From NCBI GenBank assembly GCA_037074705.1, contig CM073590.1:185660746-185724745 (forward strand): a stretch of DNA of 64,000 nucleotides. Direction: 5' to 3'. The notes beneath the pieces were generated by a model. The model was not told the DNA's origin, ran no database searches, and saw only the letters and a list, made by a program, of their open reading frames with translations. Numbering within the stretch: position 1 is the stretch's first letter; every line of letters starts with the position of its first letter. Source of the DNA: Zhengitettix transpicula (lineage: Eukaryota; Arthropoda; Insecta; Orthoptera; Tetrigidae). The position numbers and the translations under genes are program-made. Shown piece after piece: positions 30,531-41,870 of this stretch.

Positions 30531-31322
30531 TATACGGCCTAGAGTCAGAAAATAATAATGTTTATTAAAAAAAACAATTTTACGACTTTTCGTCCTCTTT
30601 GAGGACCTCTTCAGGTTGGACAGTTTTTATTCTAAAATTTAGAAATTAATAACACACCTATTAATAAAGTTATTTAAAAATAATTTCAAATTAATTTAAT
30701 TTTACTTACGCTGTTGTATATAATTCAAGCATAACATTTAGAAGTGAAATGAAACAAGGAAATGTGACTGAAAACCAATGTATTGTTAAAAATGGAAGGT
30801 TTTCCCGATGAATAGAATTAAGGAAACCTACTCAGGTTTCTCACCTGTGTGATATCAGTTAACATCTATGTTTCTAAGACTAGAACTATCATCTTCTTCC
30901 AGCCTGGAAGAACCCGGCTGGAAACACGAGAAGCTTTTCTCAAAATATTGTTGCCTGTATATCTTAATAATACTATAAAGTTTAAATTTCATTACTAAAT
31001 TATACAAAAACGTCTAAAATATTTGATTATCAAAGTATCCTAAATTGTTAATGGTATCAGATGTCACATTTATAGCCGTTGGTGTGGAACAGATGTGTGT
31101 AACATCCCACTCAATTATATACAACATTGTAAGTAAAGTTAAACTAATTGAAATAATTTGTAATGATTCTTAAATAACTTTATAAATACAGTACTTATGT
31201 TATTAATTTTTAAATTGCAGATTAAAAACTGCCAAACCTGAAGAGTCCTAAAAGAGGACGAAACGTCGTAAAATTATTTTTTTGTTATTAAATATTATAA
31301 TTTTCTGAATCGAGGCCGTATA
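30531..31322. mobile_element. Foldback element F5 with long inverted arms and hammerhead-like core
   Basis: Ends are TATACGGCCTAGAGTCAGAA and, reversed, TATACGGCCTCGATTCAGAA. The inverted arms run about 160 bp each (30531-30690 and 31165-31322). Each arm carries CCTGAAGA, a short perfect hairpin, then CGAAA and GTCGTAAAAT. In the right arm the stem is GTCCT/AGGAC with loop AAAAG (31245-31259), flanked by CTGAAGA and GAAAC. The interior (about 470 bp) has no coding region but holds another related dyad near 30900-30930. Confidence 0.8.
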
Positions 31323-33855
31323 ATTATTTATTTATATACACATTTTTATTCGTTTTCCGAGCTGTTTTTGTAAGTGTAAAATTGTGACAAGTTTCAAGCG
31401 TAAGGGGTATCACGTTTAACTATCTTATCACAACTCATATGTAATACACCAACTTTGTTGTCGCATATACTGTAATAAATTGAAACTGACCTACAGAAAT
31501 CATACTATACCATTAGAAATTTTAAGTTTGAAGAAAAAATCAGTTGCTGAACGGACATATAATAACTGAAAACAAACTATTATTAAGAAAACCTTTGAGA
31601 GGAATATTGAAAACTTTTGTTTTATAACGAAGAACAAAAATCTATACCTGTGTTCACATTGTTAACTGAAACTGTTTGAAAACTGCGCATATAGACATAC
31701 ACCGGTAACGTTGTAAATACACATTGTATATATGGAGGTCACAGTGACTAATCAAGTGCATGTAAAATAAGAATGAATTGACAAAGGGTTAAAAATTCTA
31801 GAAACAAAAATATACTATGATTTAGTTTCTTAAATAACAAAATACATTTTATTACAAATGAACAACATATTTCTGATTTGATTTAAAGTAATCTAATTTG
31901 TTATGATTGAGATAAAATGTAAATGACCTTTAGTTGTACGAAATAATTTTGAAAAATATAATTCAGGAACATACATGAAAGATATTTCCCGTTTTCGACA
32001 TTCTTCGATAGAATGAAATTATCATCATTTAAGGAAAATATAACAACGTAAAAATTTATTGTAACTTTCATACCAAACAAGTAAATAAATGCTTTGAAAA
32101 GCTTCTTTCGCATTGCCATTTGTTTTGTACTACTTCAACAGAAAAAATTCTCAGTTCAGATTGTCTTATCTGAGTTTTAACGATAAACCTCGCAATAGAA
32201 CACGGAATAGAAAGTAGTCTACTTGGTTTTAAAATAACTAAAACCAAATTATTAATATGCATTTAATAAAAATATCAGATTTTTTGTAAAATACTTTATT
32301 GTTTGAGCATTAAAAAAATAATTTTTTTTATTAAACGACATGCGCGGTCAGAGGATAATCCCGGAGTTTTTCTACTGAGGAAGGGATTTTACACAGATAG
32401 ATTTCTTAAAAATTCTGTGACATCACGTGGGATGCCATTCTTTGTGTCCAACATTTTTCTATACATTCCAGAAACTGTACTGAGTTTGAACCTGTAATCT
32501 ATGACTTTTAGTGTGGATTGCTAAACCTTGGACTTGGGTGCTTTTGAATCATAATCGTAATGTCCTACACTGAGAAAAAAAATACCCCGTATGCGTTTTA
32601 GTGTAAGGTGATGCTTGATCCAGAAAGCCGACATCATGCACAAAATGCGAAATGAACGGTGAAATTAACGGGCGAGCTATTTGTTGCTTATCTCCCAAAA
32701 TCCAACAGTTGTAGTTGGGACAAACATTGAGATAAGAAACATCTGACTCTTTTCAAGGGCGAATCCTCAGAGTCACTTTACGTACTCGGCGGACAATAGA
32801 GGATTCTGTGGGGTGAACTTTCGATTATTTAATTGATATACACCGTGGTATTCTCCGAGTCGACGAGACGCCACGTGCGACCAACGTATACGTGGTTAAC
32901 TTTCCTCACAAGATTTTGAGCATAGTGACTGACTTTTTTTTAACCGTTATATATTAAAACTCAACATATCTGATGGTACGGTTTATATTGGTGATCTTGC
33001 ACTTAATTCATTAGGAATACATGTTCTATCTTTAATCTGAGCAGCAAGCTTTATATTCGGAGCGTGACAGCTTATGCATTCAAAGCCTTTCGATCGTTAG
33101 TTGTTAATAATAGTTTGGTTCGATATATTTCATTGTTGCGTTACGTACCCGTTTATTCCCTGCCAGAAAAATTGAGCATGCCCCTTCCAGAATGCAACAA
33201 GCACTGCACTACACCTATGGCGCGGAAAGCATATTCGACAATGATTAGCTAAGTAAGGAAAAAAACCTCTTCCAATTTAAAGATGCCAACTTTTTGCACA
33301 GATTTCCAATTGGAATGATAGTCAGTTGCAAAAGACATTACGTATGACTGTAGATAGTCATCATGATCTATTCCACTATCTAAGTTTATGTAATAGCAAA
33401 TTATTAGTTCAAAATCAAATATTTGTAAAACGTAGCATGTACAGTTAATATCATAAATAAATTATAATGTACGATGTGGGATATTAAACTGAAATAAACG
33501 AAATATGTACAGGCTGTAACATCCTTGAATCATGGCTTCTATACAGTATTTACTGAATATAGCCTATTATTATTATTATTATTTCAAAGTAATCTATTTT
33601 AAATAACCGAAAAAATGTTAAATATTTCTTCAAATATAATGAAGACTATTTCTAAACTCATATTTGCGAGACTCTGGACACTTAATAAAATGGGAACAAA
33701 GTTGTATTGCTCGTTGTATTCATGAACGGGATTTCAATTTTTCTCAAGGAAAGTATATTCCACCCTTAGAAATTAGAATCATGCAGTCTTGCAGGTTTGA
33801 ATACAAGTGATCTCCAATATCAGGTCTTAAATTATTAAACTATTGACCAAAAAAA
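31323..33855. other. Intergenic DNA, no recognised gene
   Basis: AT-rich with a more GC-balanced part at 32.6-32.9 kb. Nothing could be assigned. The short open frames lack recognisable protein motifs. Confidence 0.5.
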
Positions 33856-34370
33856 TTAAAGGCCTGTGGGAGCTGTTCTTAGCTCTCGCAGGCAGAACCT
33901 TCCTGGAGAGACGAAAAGGGCAACCTTTTGGGATGCATTTCTCTCTCTCTACTTTTGAACAAAGTTTCCCACAAGCCGAGGCATCTAGGCCTGTATTCAG
34001 AGTTGTATGTTGCTATATACCTTGGGCATACGGTAAGATTTGTTCGCTATTCCCATTAGAACAGTCGGCTAGCTGCCTCCTAAACTCGTCGAGACGCGGA
34101 GAAGGGAATGCTCTACAGCTAACCCCTCTCCCGCCATCGGACAAGTACCTACTGCCCGTTCTACCTGATGCAGGTTTTCTAGGGTTTGTCCTGAATTAAT
34201 TTCAGGCGAATGCCGGCTAGAATCCTCAAACTGCAGCTCGAGGGTCCTAGTTACCTCTTGGCTAATTTCCACTACCCTTCCACACCCTTTCACATCCCTT
34301 CCTGTTAATTTACTATTAAAGGGGACTTTCCACCACGTGGATTACCCTCATGTAGCCTGTTACTTTAAAA
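33856..34370 (+). mobile_element. SINE-like retroposon copy 1 (forward)
   Basis: It shares with copies 2 and 3 the segments GGCATACGGTAAGA, TGCCTCCTAAACT, GATGCAGGTTTTCTAGGGTT and CACGTGGATTACCCTCATGT. The head contains AGCTCTCGCAGGCAGAACC, one unit of the stem-loop repeat seen in copy 3. A long open frame (33843-34199) crosses it, but the other copies do not keep that frame, so it is not coding. A tail TTACTTTAAAAAAT follows. Confidence 0.7.
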
Positions 34371-36050
34371 AATCTTGAAGAGAGGTTCTCCCTTTTAAAC
34401 AAATGCACCACATTTTTATTCCCTGAAATTTGCAGCTTTTCATCCTTTCTTAACTCGTTACCCATAAATTTTGCTATCAATCGGCCTCCATTTCCTCTTT
34501 CTTAGTACATTGGTACACTAATCATTGTTAACAGATTGACTTACTTTACTATTATAAGAAACCTATTTAACCGCCTCACTTGTCTGCTGTCAGACAATGC
34601 ATATCTTAATAGCGCTTTTCTAATAATAATATCATCTTAGACTTACTGTAACTTGTTCGATTCTTTTGAAAGGAAATCGTGTATGCGTCAGGGAACAGCG
34701 TCCTTTGTATCTGGCAGCTCACATGACAGAATAGTCATGTTGACTACGGAACTGCAGCTGCGTGCTATAAATCTTGTGACAATGGAAGAATCAGTAAAAC
34801 TGACGAAGTTTTCTAACAATGAAAAAAGTAAAAGATTGGGAGGATATAAGGGAGGAGATATGCTTTTGAAGGACAGTTGTTCTGCGCTCACCGAAGGTTG
34901 TGGATGTGATTAAGAGAGGCTCCGTAGAGTTGTTGTCTCTGATATAGTTCGAGGCAGAATCGTCTTGAGAAAGGGGCCACAATTTGTTAGTGAAGAGTTC
35001 ACAGAATAGCACCACACAATGTAGTACGACGGCTTGCCAGCATTCAATCCCAGAGGCCGCCGCCTTAGCCAGTGATCAACCCCTGAGTCGACGCCAGTAC
35101 GTCGGGACGAGAGCTACAGCGGGCAACACAACGCAGAATAGCAGTACGCATTTGGTGTGGGCAGCAGATCTCTTCTATATAAAACCACAGGTGCCTGAGA
35201 TAAGAGTTTTCCTGTTTAACTTTAATAAACTTATATAAAATTTCTTTATTCGTCAAATATTTATTTTGATTTAACGAAAAAAAACCCAACTCACACAAAA
35301 ATAATTCTTTACAGTTCAGTTATTTCATAACATCATAATCAACATTATATTTTTAAAACTAAAGGCACCGTAGTGCTTCTGTGGAATCCACATGTTATTT
35401 CGACACTGCTGTGACGTCAGGACCAAGAGCTTAAAAAAATACTACGCAACTACGGGCATTCAAGAGAACGAAATAACTACAAACGACGGTAGATGGTGTT
35501 GGCGGGGAACTGAATGAATTTGAACAGCGTGGTATGGGTCCGGCATTTTTTCGTTACGCCAGAGAATATGAGGAAGTATAAATGTTAAATTCATCGCTTG
35601 TATGTAGAAAGAGTGAAAATTCTGATTATATTGATGTAATGGTGTTAATGTATTTTCTCCTGCATGACGCGTTGTGGAATCAATCGCCTGTTTTTCTGAT
35701 CTGAATAGTAACAGTGAGAGGCCACAATGCTAAATTCTAATAATCCGTTCGATTTTAAGATCATAAAATTTCTTCCGAATAGGTTAAAGCTCAGCTTGAA
35801 TTTTCTATGAACTGTTTGTGTTAAAAATCCTGTTATATGTATATAAAATAGATGTTATAAAATGTTACTAGCGTCATAACATTAAAAATATATAAAATAA
35901 TTTATTTTTCAATATCTGGATGACCATTCCCGAATTTATCACAACCGAGCCTTATTTCTCAATAATTTTATGAGATGCAGGGCTTTCTTAGTAAGGTAAA
36001 GTATATTTGGGTACTGAAATTAACCATTAAATTAAATTTTTCTGAAAATA
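34371..36050. other. Intergenic DNA, unassigned GC-balanced block
   Basis: From 34640 to 35240 composition is more balanced than its surroundings, and a TATATAAAA-like sequence occurs near 35178. This could be part of an old retroelement, but no termini or coding motifs were found. The rest is AT-rich without features. Confidence 0.35.
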
Positions 36051-36053
36051 ATA

Positions 36054-36213
36054 CTGCTAAAAACGACATTTATACAAACTTAAAAACCAGAACATAAACT
36101 AAGTAAATTTGATGGATGTATCTGCGTCAAACGTCCAGCATTTTTAAATTTAAATTTACTTAGTTTATGTATCTCTTCTTTAAGTTTGTCTGTATCAAGG
36201 TCGTTTTTAGCAT
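36054..36213. repeat. Short foldback repeat
   Basis: The left arm TGCTAAAAACGAC, then ACAAACTTAAAAACC and ACATAAACTAAGTAAATTT, is matched in reverse by the right arm ending GTCGTTTTTAGCA. Arms are about 55-70 bp with a spacer near 30 bp. A (TA)n run begins 12 bases to the right. Confidence 0.8.
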
Positions 36214-36221
36214 TCTATTAA

Positions 36222-36225
<4 letters not shown>

Positions 36226-36260
<35 letters not shown>
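36226..36260. repeat. (TA)n microsatellite
   Basis: About 17 AT units beside the short foldback at 36.1 kb. Confidence 0.93.
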
Positions 36261-36265
<5 letters not shown>

Positions 36266-37505
36266 TATATTATATTTATATAATCACTAATAAACAAGTT
36301 TTTGTTTTAATATCTTGTTGCTTAGTTACACCTATTTCACTATTTATTATTTTCGTTGTTTCAAAATTTTCTTTTATCTGGGATTCTGTATTCCCTTTAG
36401 CCTGAAATTTTAGAATACCCGAAAAATACATAAGTTATTTCCTATGAATTCTATTTTTCTTAGCCTTGAAATTATAGTTAATAATTCTAAATTTTTATAA
36501 ATCTGAGTCACGGATTAATTTTGAATGTTCGGTTTCCAAACCGAAGGAAATAACGCAGTATCTATATAATGTTTGTTTGTTTCCAAAATATTGATACATC
36601 CTATCCTGAAACCTGTAATGTTAAGAAAAGAACCGGTCAGTGTGGAAAATGGACACATTGGTCAGTTGTTGCTGGTACATAACTTTTAAATCTGCGTTTC
36701 GCAGCTTTAACATGCAAGCGACAGTTTTCGCACCTTAATACAGGATTTTCCTGCATTAATTCATGTAACTTTCGAGAAAATACCTGTGTGTTGAGGAAAG
36801 CTGTTCGCGCAGGACGTTATTTATTATTGTAATCTGCGGAATGACTGTAAATTTGCGGGCCGGAACTGGACTTCGCAGAAGATTTCACAGGTGCGGCGAA
36901 GGTCCCTTGTGTTTGCTCTTTTCGAGGACGCAGTTAACTTCTCTAGAATATGCACTCGTGTGAATTTAAATAAACACCAATTAAACATTCTCGGACATAT
37001 TTCTATTACGTCGTGGTTTTGATTCCATTCTGTGACGTCATAAATTATATGCATGAAACAATTCCTATGACACTTCTCGTTGGGGCAAAATGCTTACTTA
37101 GGACAAGGTAATTTACATCGCCTTCTGCTCATAATACACTGACGACTAAGCGCTCTCGTCAATTACCTGTACAGAATTTGAAATTAGAAAGCCATTACAG
37201 TAAAACTCTGATTCGACACTGCTGGATTTATCTCCATGACAAGTTGGGTATTTTCCTTCCTCAGTAATAATTATAATACTTAGAAAAGAAAGCGAGCCAA
37301 GAGATCAGAATTGTCAACTGTCTTAAATAAACGCATCGAACATATGGTTTCGTGGTATTAAATCCAGAAACGTCCTCAAAATGTACCACTAGTTTTACAA
37401 GAATATTGATTTCACATGTTATAATCAACGCATGTCAATGCGACGCGGAAGAAATTGGTAATTCGTGTGAGAAGCTATCATTCGTAGATGATAAGGTAGC
37501 AGACC
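36261..37505. other. Intergenic DNA, no recognised gene
   Basis: AT-rich with no splice-joined coding pattern or repeat terminus that I can support. Confidence 0.5.
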
Positions 37506-37885
37506 TCAGGCATACGGTAAGACTTATTCCACTGCTCCCATTGGAACAATCGGCCACATGCCTCCTAAACTGCTAGAGGCACGGAGATTGTAATGCTGAG
37601 ACCCCACAGAAAACCCCTCTCCCGCCATGGGAAGGGCGTGGGACAAGTACCAAGCGCCCGATCAACCAGATGCAGGTTTTCTAGGGTTTGTCGTGCATCA
37701 CTATTAGGCGAAAGCCGGGCAGGATCCTTAAACTATAGCCCGGGAGCCCTAGTTAACCCTTGGCTACCTTCCTCTACCCTACCACATTCCCCCTTTCAAT
37801 TCCCTTCCTATGCAATTAAAGGGGAGTTGCCACCACGTGGATTACCCTCATGTAGCCTCTTACTCTAAGAATAAAAGATTCCCTA
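37506..37885 (+). mobile_element. SINE-like retroposon copy 2 (5'-truncated)
   Basis: It aligns with copy 1 from GGCATACGGTAAGAC onward through GATGCAGGTTTTCTAGGGTT and CACGTGGATTACCCTCATGT, then an A-rich tail (CTAAGAATAAAAG). The head is missing, as expected of 5' truncation. Confidence 0.7.
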
Positions 37886-38138
37886 TATATGACTCTTCGA
37901 TTTAATTCTGTTCTCGCCATCTCTCGTTTCAAATATTTTTTCACAAAAATGAAATAACCAAGTTTACATTATTTTAAGATGTGAAAAATACAAAAAACAA
38001 ATATTTCGTACACAATCCCTAAATACCGACAATAAATATATTATAATAATAGCATAGATCACTTAAAAGTAAAAAAATAAAATGTAGAATTTATTTCAAT
38101 AATTGAAGAAGACGAATAGAAGTTACTGTATAATATAC

Positions 38139-39079
38139 TGTAATGCCAATTAATTGGCACATTAATTGTTTCAACATAAAAATCTAAATTGTTTGAGAAA
38201 TCGTTTGTAGCGGCAAGAGCTTTGGAACAACAATAGAAAACCCGGCTCTGTTCCTTTGTCGGAAGGTCCGTCAAAATGCCGTATGCGCGCTCAAATTGCG
38301 AGACGAGAACACAGTTCGCAGGGAGATATGATGAGATACAGTTCACGGAAAGACCTCGTCGAGGTATAACAGTTTTAGGAAGGAGAATTCAACAGGGTTG
38401 GCAATTAGCAGGACAAAGTAAAACATTCATAAAAGTATAACGTCGAAATCTGCTAAGCAGTTTTTGTGTCCATAGCCGGCCAGAAATAGCAAAAGTTTCC
38501 GTTTAAGTCCGGAACAATAAAGACTACCCAATCGACAAATCGCAGAATTCACCTAAGACGAGCGGTCAACCGATAGATTTCGAAAGGAGGCTCATCCGAG
38601 TTCCTGACATCATATAAAAATTTGGTTTAAAATTTGGTGTAGAATCTGTGAGTTTAGAAGTAGTGTAAAACCAGCAATAGTGTTTCGAAAATGGTAGGTA
38701 TGGTGGAATGCTGGGCTGACGTGAGTAACAATTTACAAAACAATTAATTATGTAAACGTAATTGAAAGATAGACGTCAGATTTCGTTCTCTTTTTGATTA
38801 AAATTGTTAATCAGAGTCAATCTTTTTACTTTTAATTTCGTTCACAATTAAATTTCGTTCTAGTTTAATTGACGAGTAAATTTATTTTTCTTTTAATTAT
38901 GATTTGTTGATGATAAGATTATAAATATTATTGATTTGTCCATTATCAAACCCAGTGAAGACCTTGAGAAATTCAATATTATAAATTTGTAATTGTTTGA
39001 GTTATTGCTACAATAAAAATATTGTTTATAAATTTTATTAATTTTTCATTTTAAAAGCCCATCTTTAGTGATTATTACA
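38139..39079 (+). mobile_element. LTR-like element L7 with exact 4-bp target duplication
   Basis: It begins TGTAATGCCAATTAATTGGC and ends GTGATTATTACA. The four bases on each side are identical: ATAC at 38135-38138 and ATAC at 39080-39083. TG...CA ends with a 4-bp duplication fit a solo LTR of a Ty3/gypsy-like retrotransposon. A Ginger-like DNA transposon, with short TGT ends and the same duplication length, is the main alternative. The conserved block AAACCCAGTGAAGACCTTGA lies at about 38946. Length is 941 bp with no coding region. Confidence 0.8.
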
Positions 39080-39319
39080 ATACATTAGAGAAAGGACTTT
39101 ATATTTTGAATACTCAAGTTAAAAAGAGAAACGATCGAGCTGAGAATTACGTAATGAATAGTAATTGTCGCTACCTTCACTTTTGGGAAGCGAGAACTGA
39201 ACAATAAAAGTCACTTGGAGGTGTGAGGATATTTCTTTTCATAGTGTTTTAATTTGCTTGAGCATGAATTTGAAGTTAGTTGCTTTGTATTTATGGTCTT
39301 AGAATTTATTTTTGCGTCA

Positions 39320-39990
39320 ATAAATCCGTATAAAAGTAATAAAAACCGTTGTACTATATCATAATTATTTTTTTTAGGGCAACTGACTACATGAGGGTAA
39401 TCCACGTTGGGCAACTCCCCTTTAATAGCATAGGAAGGGATTTGAAAGGGGGGATGCGGAAGGGTAGAGGAAGGTAGCCAAGGGTTACTAGGGCCCCCGG
39501 GCTATGGTTTAAGGATCCTACCCGGCATTCGCCTAAAGAAATGCAGGGAAAACCCTAGAAAAACCTGCGTCGGGTAGGTCGGGCATTGGGTACTCGTCCC
39601 ACGCCCTTCCGATAGCGGGAGAGGAGTTTGCTGTGGGGACGCAGCATTCCCTTCTCCGTGCCTCGACCAGTGTAGGAGGCAGCTGGCCGACTATTCCAAT
39701 GTGAATAGCAGACAAGTCTTACCGTATGCCCAATGTCTGCGACCCCGGAACATACACCTCTCAGAACAGGCCGAGGTGCCTCGGCTTGTGGGAACCTTAG
39801 TTCAAAAACGGAGAGGAAAAGGCATCCCCAAAGGTAGCGCCTTCGTATCTCTCCTATAAGGTTCTGCCTGCGAGAGAACATCCCTCGCAGGCTACCTGCG
39901 AGAGTATCCACTCGCAGGCACTCGTTTTACTATATCATAAAGACAAAACGTGTCATAAAAATAAAGCGCCGTTAAATGTCACTGCGAGAT
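39320..39990 (+). repeat. Dispersed repeat R split by the SINE
   Basis: The sequence AATAAAAACCGTTGTACTAT before the SINE and ACAAAACGTGTCATAAAAAT, GCCGTTAAATGTCACTGCGA after it are continuous in the intact copy at 41737-41862. Confidence 0.7.
39365..39927 (-). mobile_element. SINE-like retroposon copy 3 with 13-bp target duplication
   Basis: The element is inserted between two exact copies of TACTATATCATAA (39352-39364 and 39928-39940). On the minus strand it ends in an oligo(A) stretch (AAAAAAAATAA) against one duplication. Direct repeats plus an A tail show target-primed retroposition. The head (39850-39920) holds tandem units of GCCTGCGAG...CTCTCGCAGG that can form adjoining hairpins. 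The open frame at 39555-39911 is not conserved in the other copies. No tRNA-like A and B boxes were recognised, so the promoter origin is unknown. Confidence 0.85.
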
Positions 39991-41344
39991 CATGTTAAGA
40001 AAGGGAAATATAAATTCCTTGGCTATCATTGTAATTTTTTGCCTTCCCTAATATAATGGAGGCCGATGTTAATTCATTTGTTGCGGACGAAAGGGAAAAA
40101 AAATTAATTGGTTTTGAATGCCACGTTTTAAATAGCGTTAAAGAGAAACGTCACAATACCAATTAATAACAATTTTATTTTGAACGAAAACTTTGATATT
40201 TTAGTTTTCAGGTATTGTTTATAATTCTCTTATCTTCATTTTTAACTGTAATATCGACTATTAAAGTTGTATTTTAAATCTCCTACTTACTCTTTTTGTT
40301 GCATATTCTTTTTTCTACGAGTATTCACTGATGTTAATGGTGTATTTTTAAGCATACTTTTTCTTTATAAGAGGGTAATAACAACTTTTTCTTAAAAATA
40401 AAAATCCCTTGGTCTATAAGATAAGTGTAAGAATACATGTATTACCATTACGAGGAAAAAGAATAGAAGTGATACGTAGTCGTGTAATTTATTTATGTTG
40501 GATTGGCAAATTACGGATTAAATAAGCCGTATAACGTCCAGTGTCAAGTGTTGGATTACTGTGAAGTTTTGTAGCCTGGCGATCGGCGACGTTGTGGTTC
40601 TCCATAGAGAGATTTGCGAAACGCGACATTTCTGCGTAGGTGCCAGAGAAATGTTTTGAGCAGCCTAGATTCGCATTTGAGATCAAGTCCTGCGAGATGT
40701 GAACAGAAAGTGTAACACTTGTGGAACGCATTTCTCTTCTCTTTGCTAAGTAAGCGACAACTGGACTCATTACTAATTCATCGGCGTTACTAATTGCCGG
40801 AAAGTAACCCACGTGCAGGACGAATGTATATATTCCGTCCGGTTACGAGGTTAATCTCGGCGTGGAGGAATACTGGCTTCCTAAATGAAACGTATTTAAC
40901 ATGTTGCCAGAGAAATTATACTACCTGAGACCCCGCTAAAATATTTTCTTGCAAAATAAAATATTGAGAAAATTTTAACTTTGTAAATTAAGCACGAATC
41001 ACAACTACTTTTTCAGCCTTATTGAATTTTAAAATATTTATGTAGTTACATTTTTTTTACAGAACTGCAACATACTGTTTTATTTACGAGACAGAAATCT
41101 CAGACATACCAACATCGTTGATGGTTCTGACATGAGGTTTGCGATTTTTTAAACTTATTTCAAGTCTCCTCGGACGCAGCATCTGCCTAAATGTATAATA
41201 AAGTACCCGCATTTGTCCACATATGTCGCGTAGGGAACTTACGGTGCCGTATAATGTGTCGGTTTCGGTATTATGTGCCGGTTTTTTTTTGCGATTGATG
41301 CCAATCCGAAACATACTCATGTTAAAAATAATTGCATCATATTA
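39991..41344. other. Intergenic DNA, no recognised gene
   Basis: This holds a more GC-balanced stretch at 40.5-40.9 kb of unknown nature. No coding pattern or element termini could be supported. Confidence 0.45.
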
Positions 41345-41736
41345 TAAAGACCAAACGTGCCATGTGCGTAACTCTGCGACGCAAAGTGCCGCTATATTCG
41401 ACAGCGCGATTTCATCCGAGATCCTATGACAGCTCCCGATTGAGTGTAAGACAATTATAAAACTGCCCACATTTCAGACGTCACGAAATCAGAACGCTAC
41501 ACTCACGTTAACTAGATTTCTGATCTTGGCAAGAAGATTCCTGCTATTACATTATAAATGCACATTCAAACAAAATTTTCTGAATTTACTTTCACCTATG
41601 ATAGATAATGGATCCCAAAGATGAAGGAAGGTATTAATCTAATTAAAGTATATAAATATAGAAAAATTAGTAAAGCCCAAAATTGCACACTTTGCGAGTA
41701 CTATCGCCGATATTCGCAAAAATTTTAAGGAAACAT

Positions 41737-41865
41737 AAGTAATAAAAACCGTTGTACTATATCATAAAAACAAAACGTGCCATAAAAAGAAAGTGCCGTT
41801 AAATGTCACTGCGATCTCGCACTAAGTCTTACGACACCTTCCGATTTAATTTTGTTATAATATAA
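41737..41865 (+). repeat. Dispersed repeat R, uninterrupted copy
   Basis: It contains AATAAAAACCGTTGTACTAT, ACAAAACGTGCCATAAAAAG and GCCGTTAAATGTCACTGCGA. A third, diverged relative (CCAAACGTGCCATG, CAAAGTGCCGCTATATTCGA) lies at 41345-41435. Its class is unknown. LTR-like element L8 begins a few bases downstream. Confidence 0.7.
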
Positions 41866-41870
41866 TATAT

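Noticed and set aside
34653..34913. 86-codon plus-strand open frame in a GC-balanced block
   Set aside because: No family motif, an overlapping open frame on the other strand and no splice partners.
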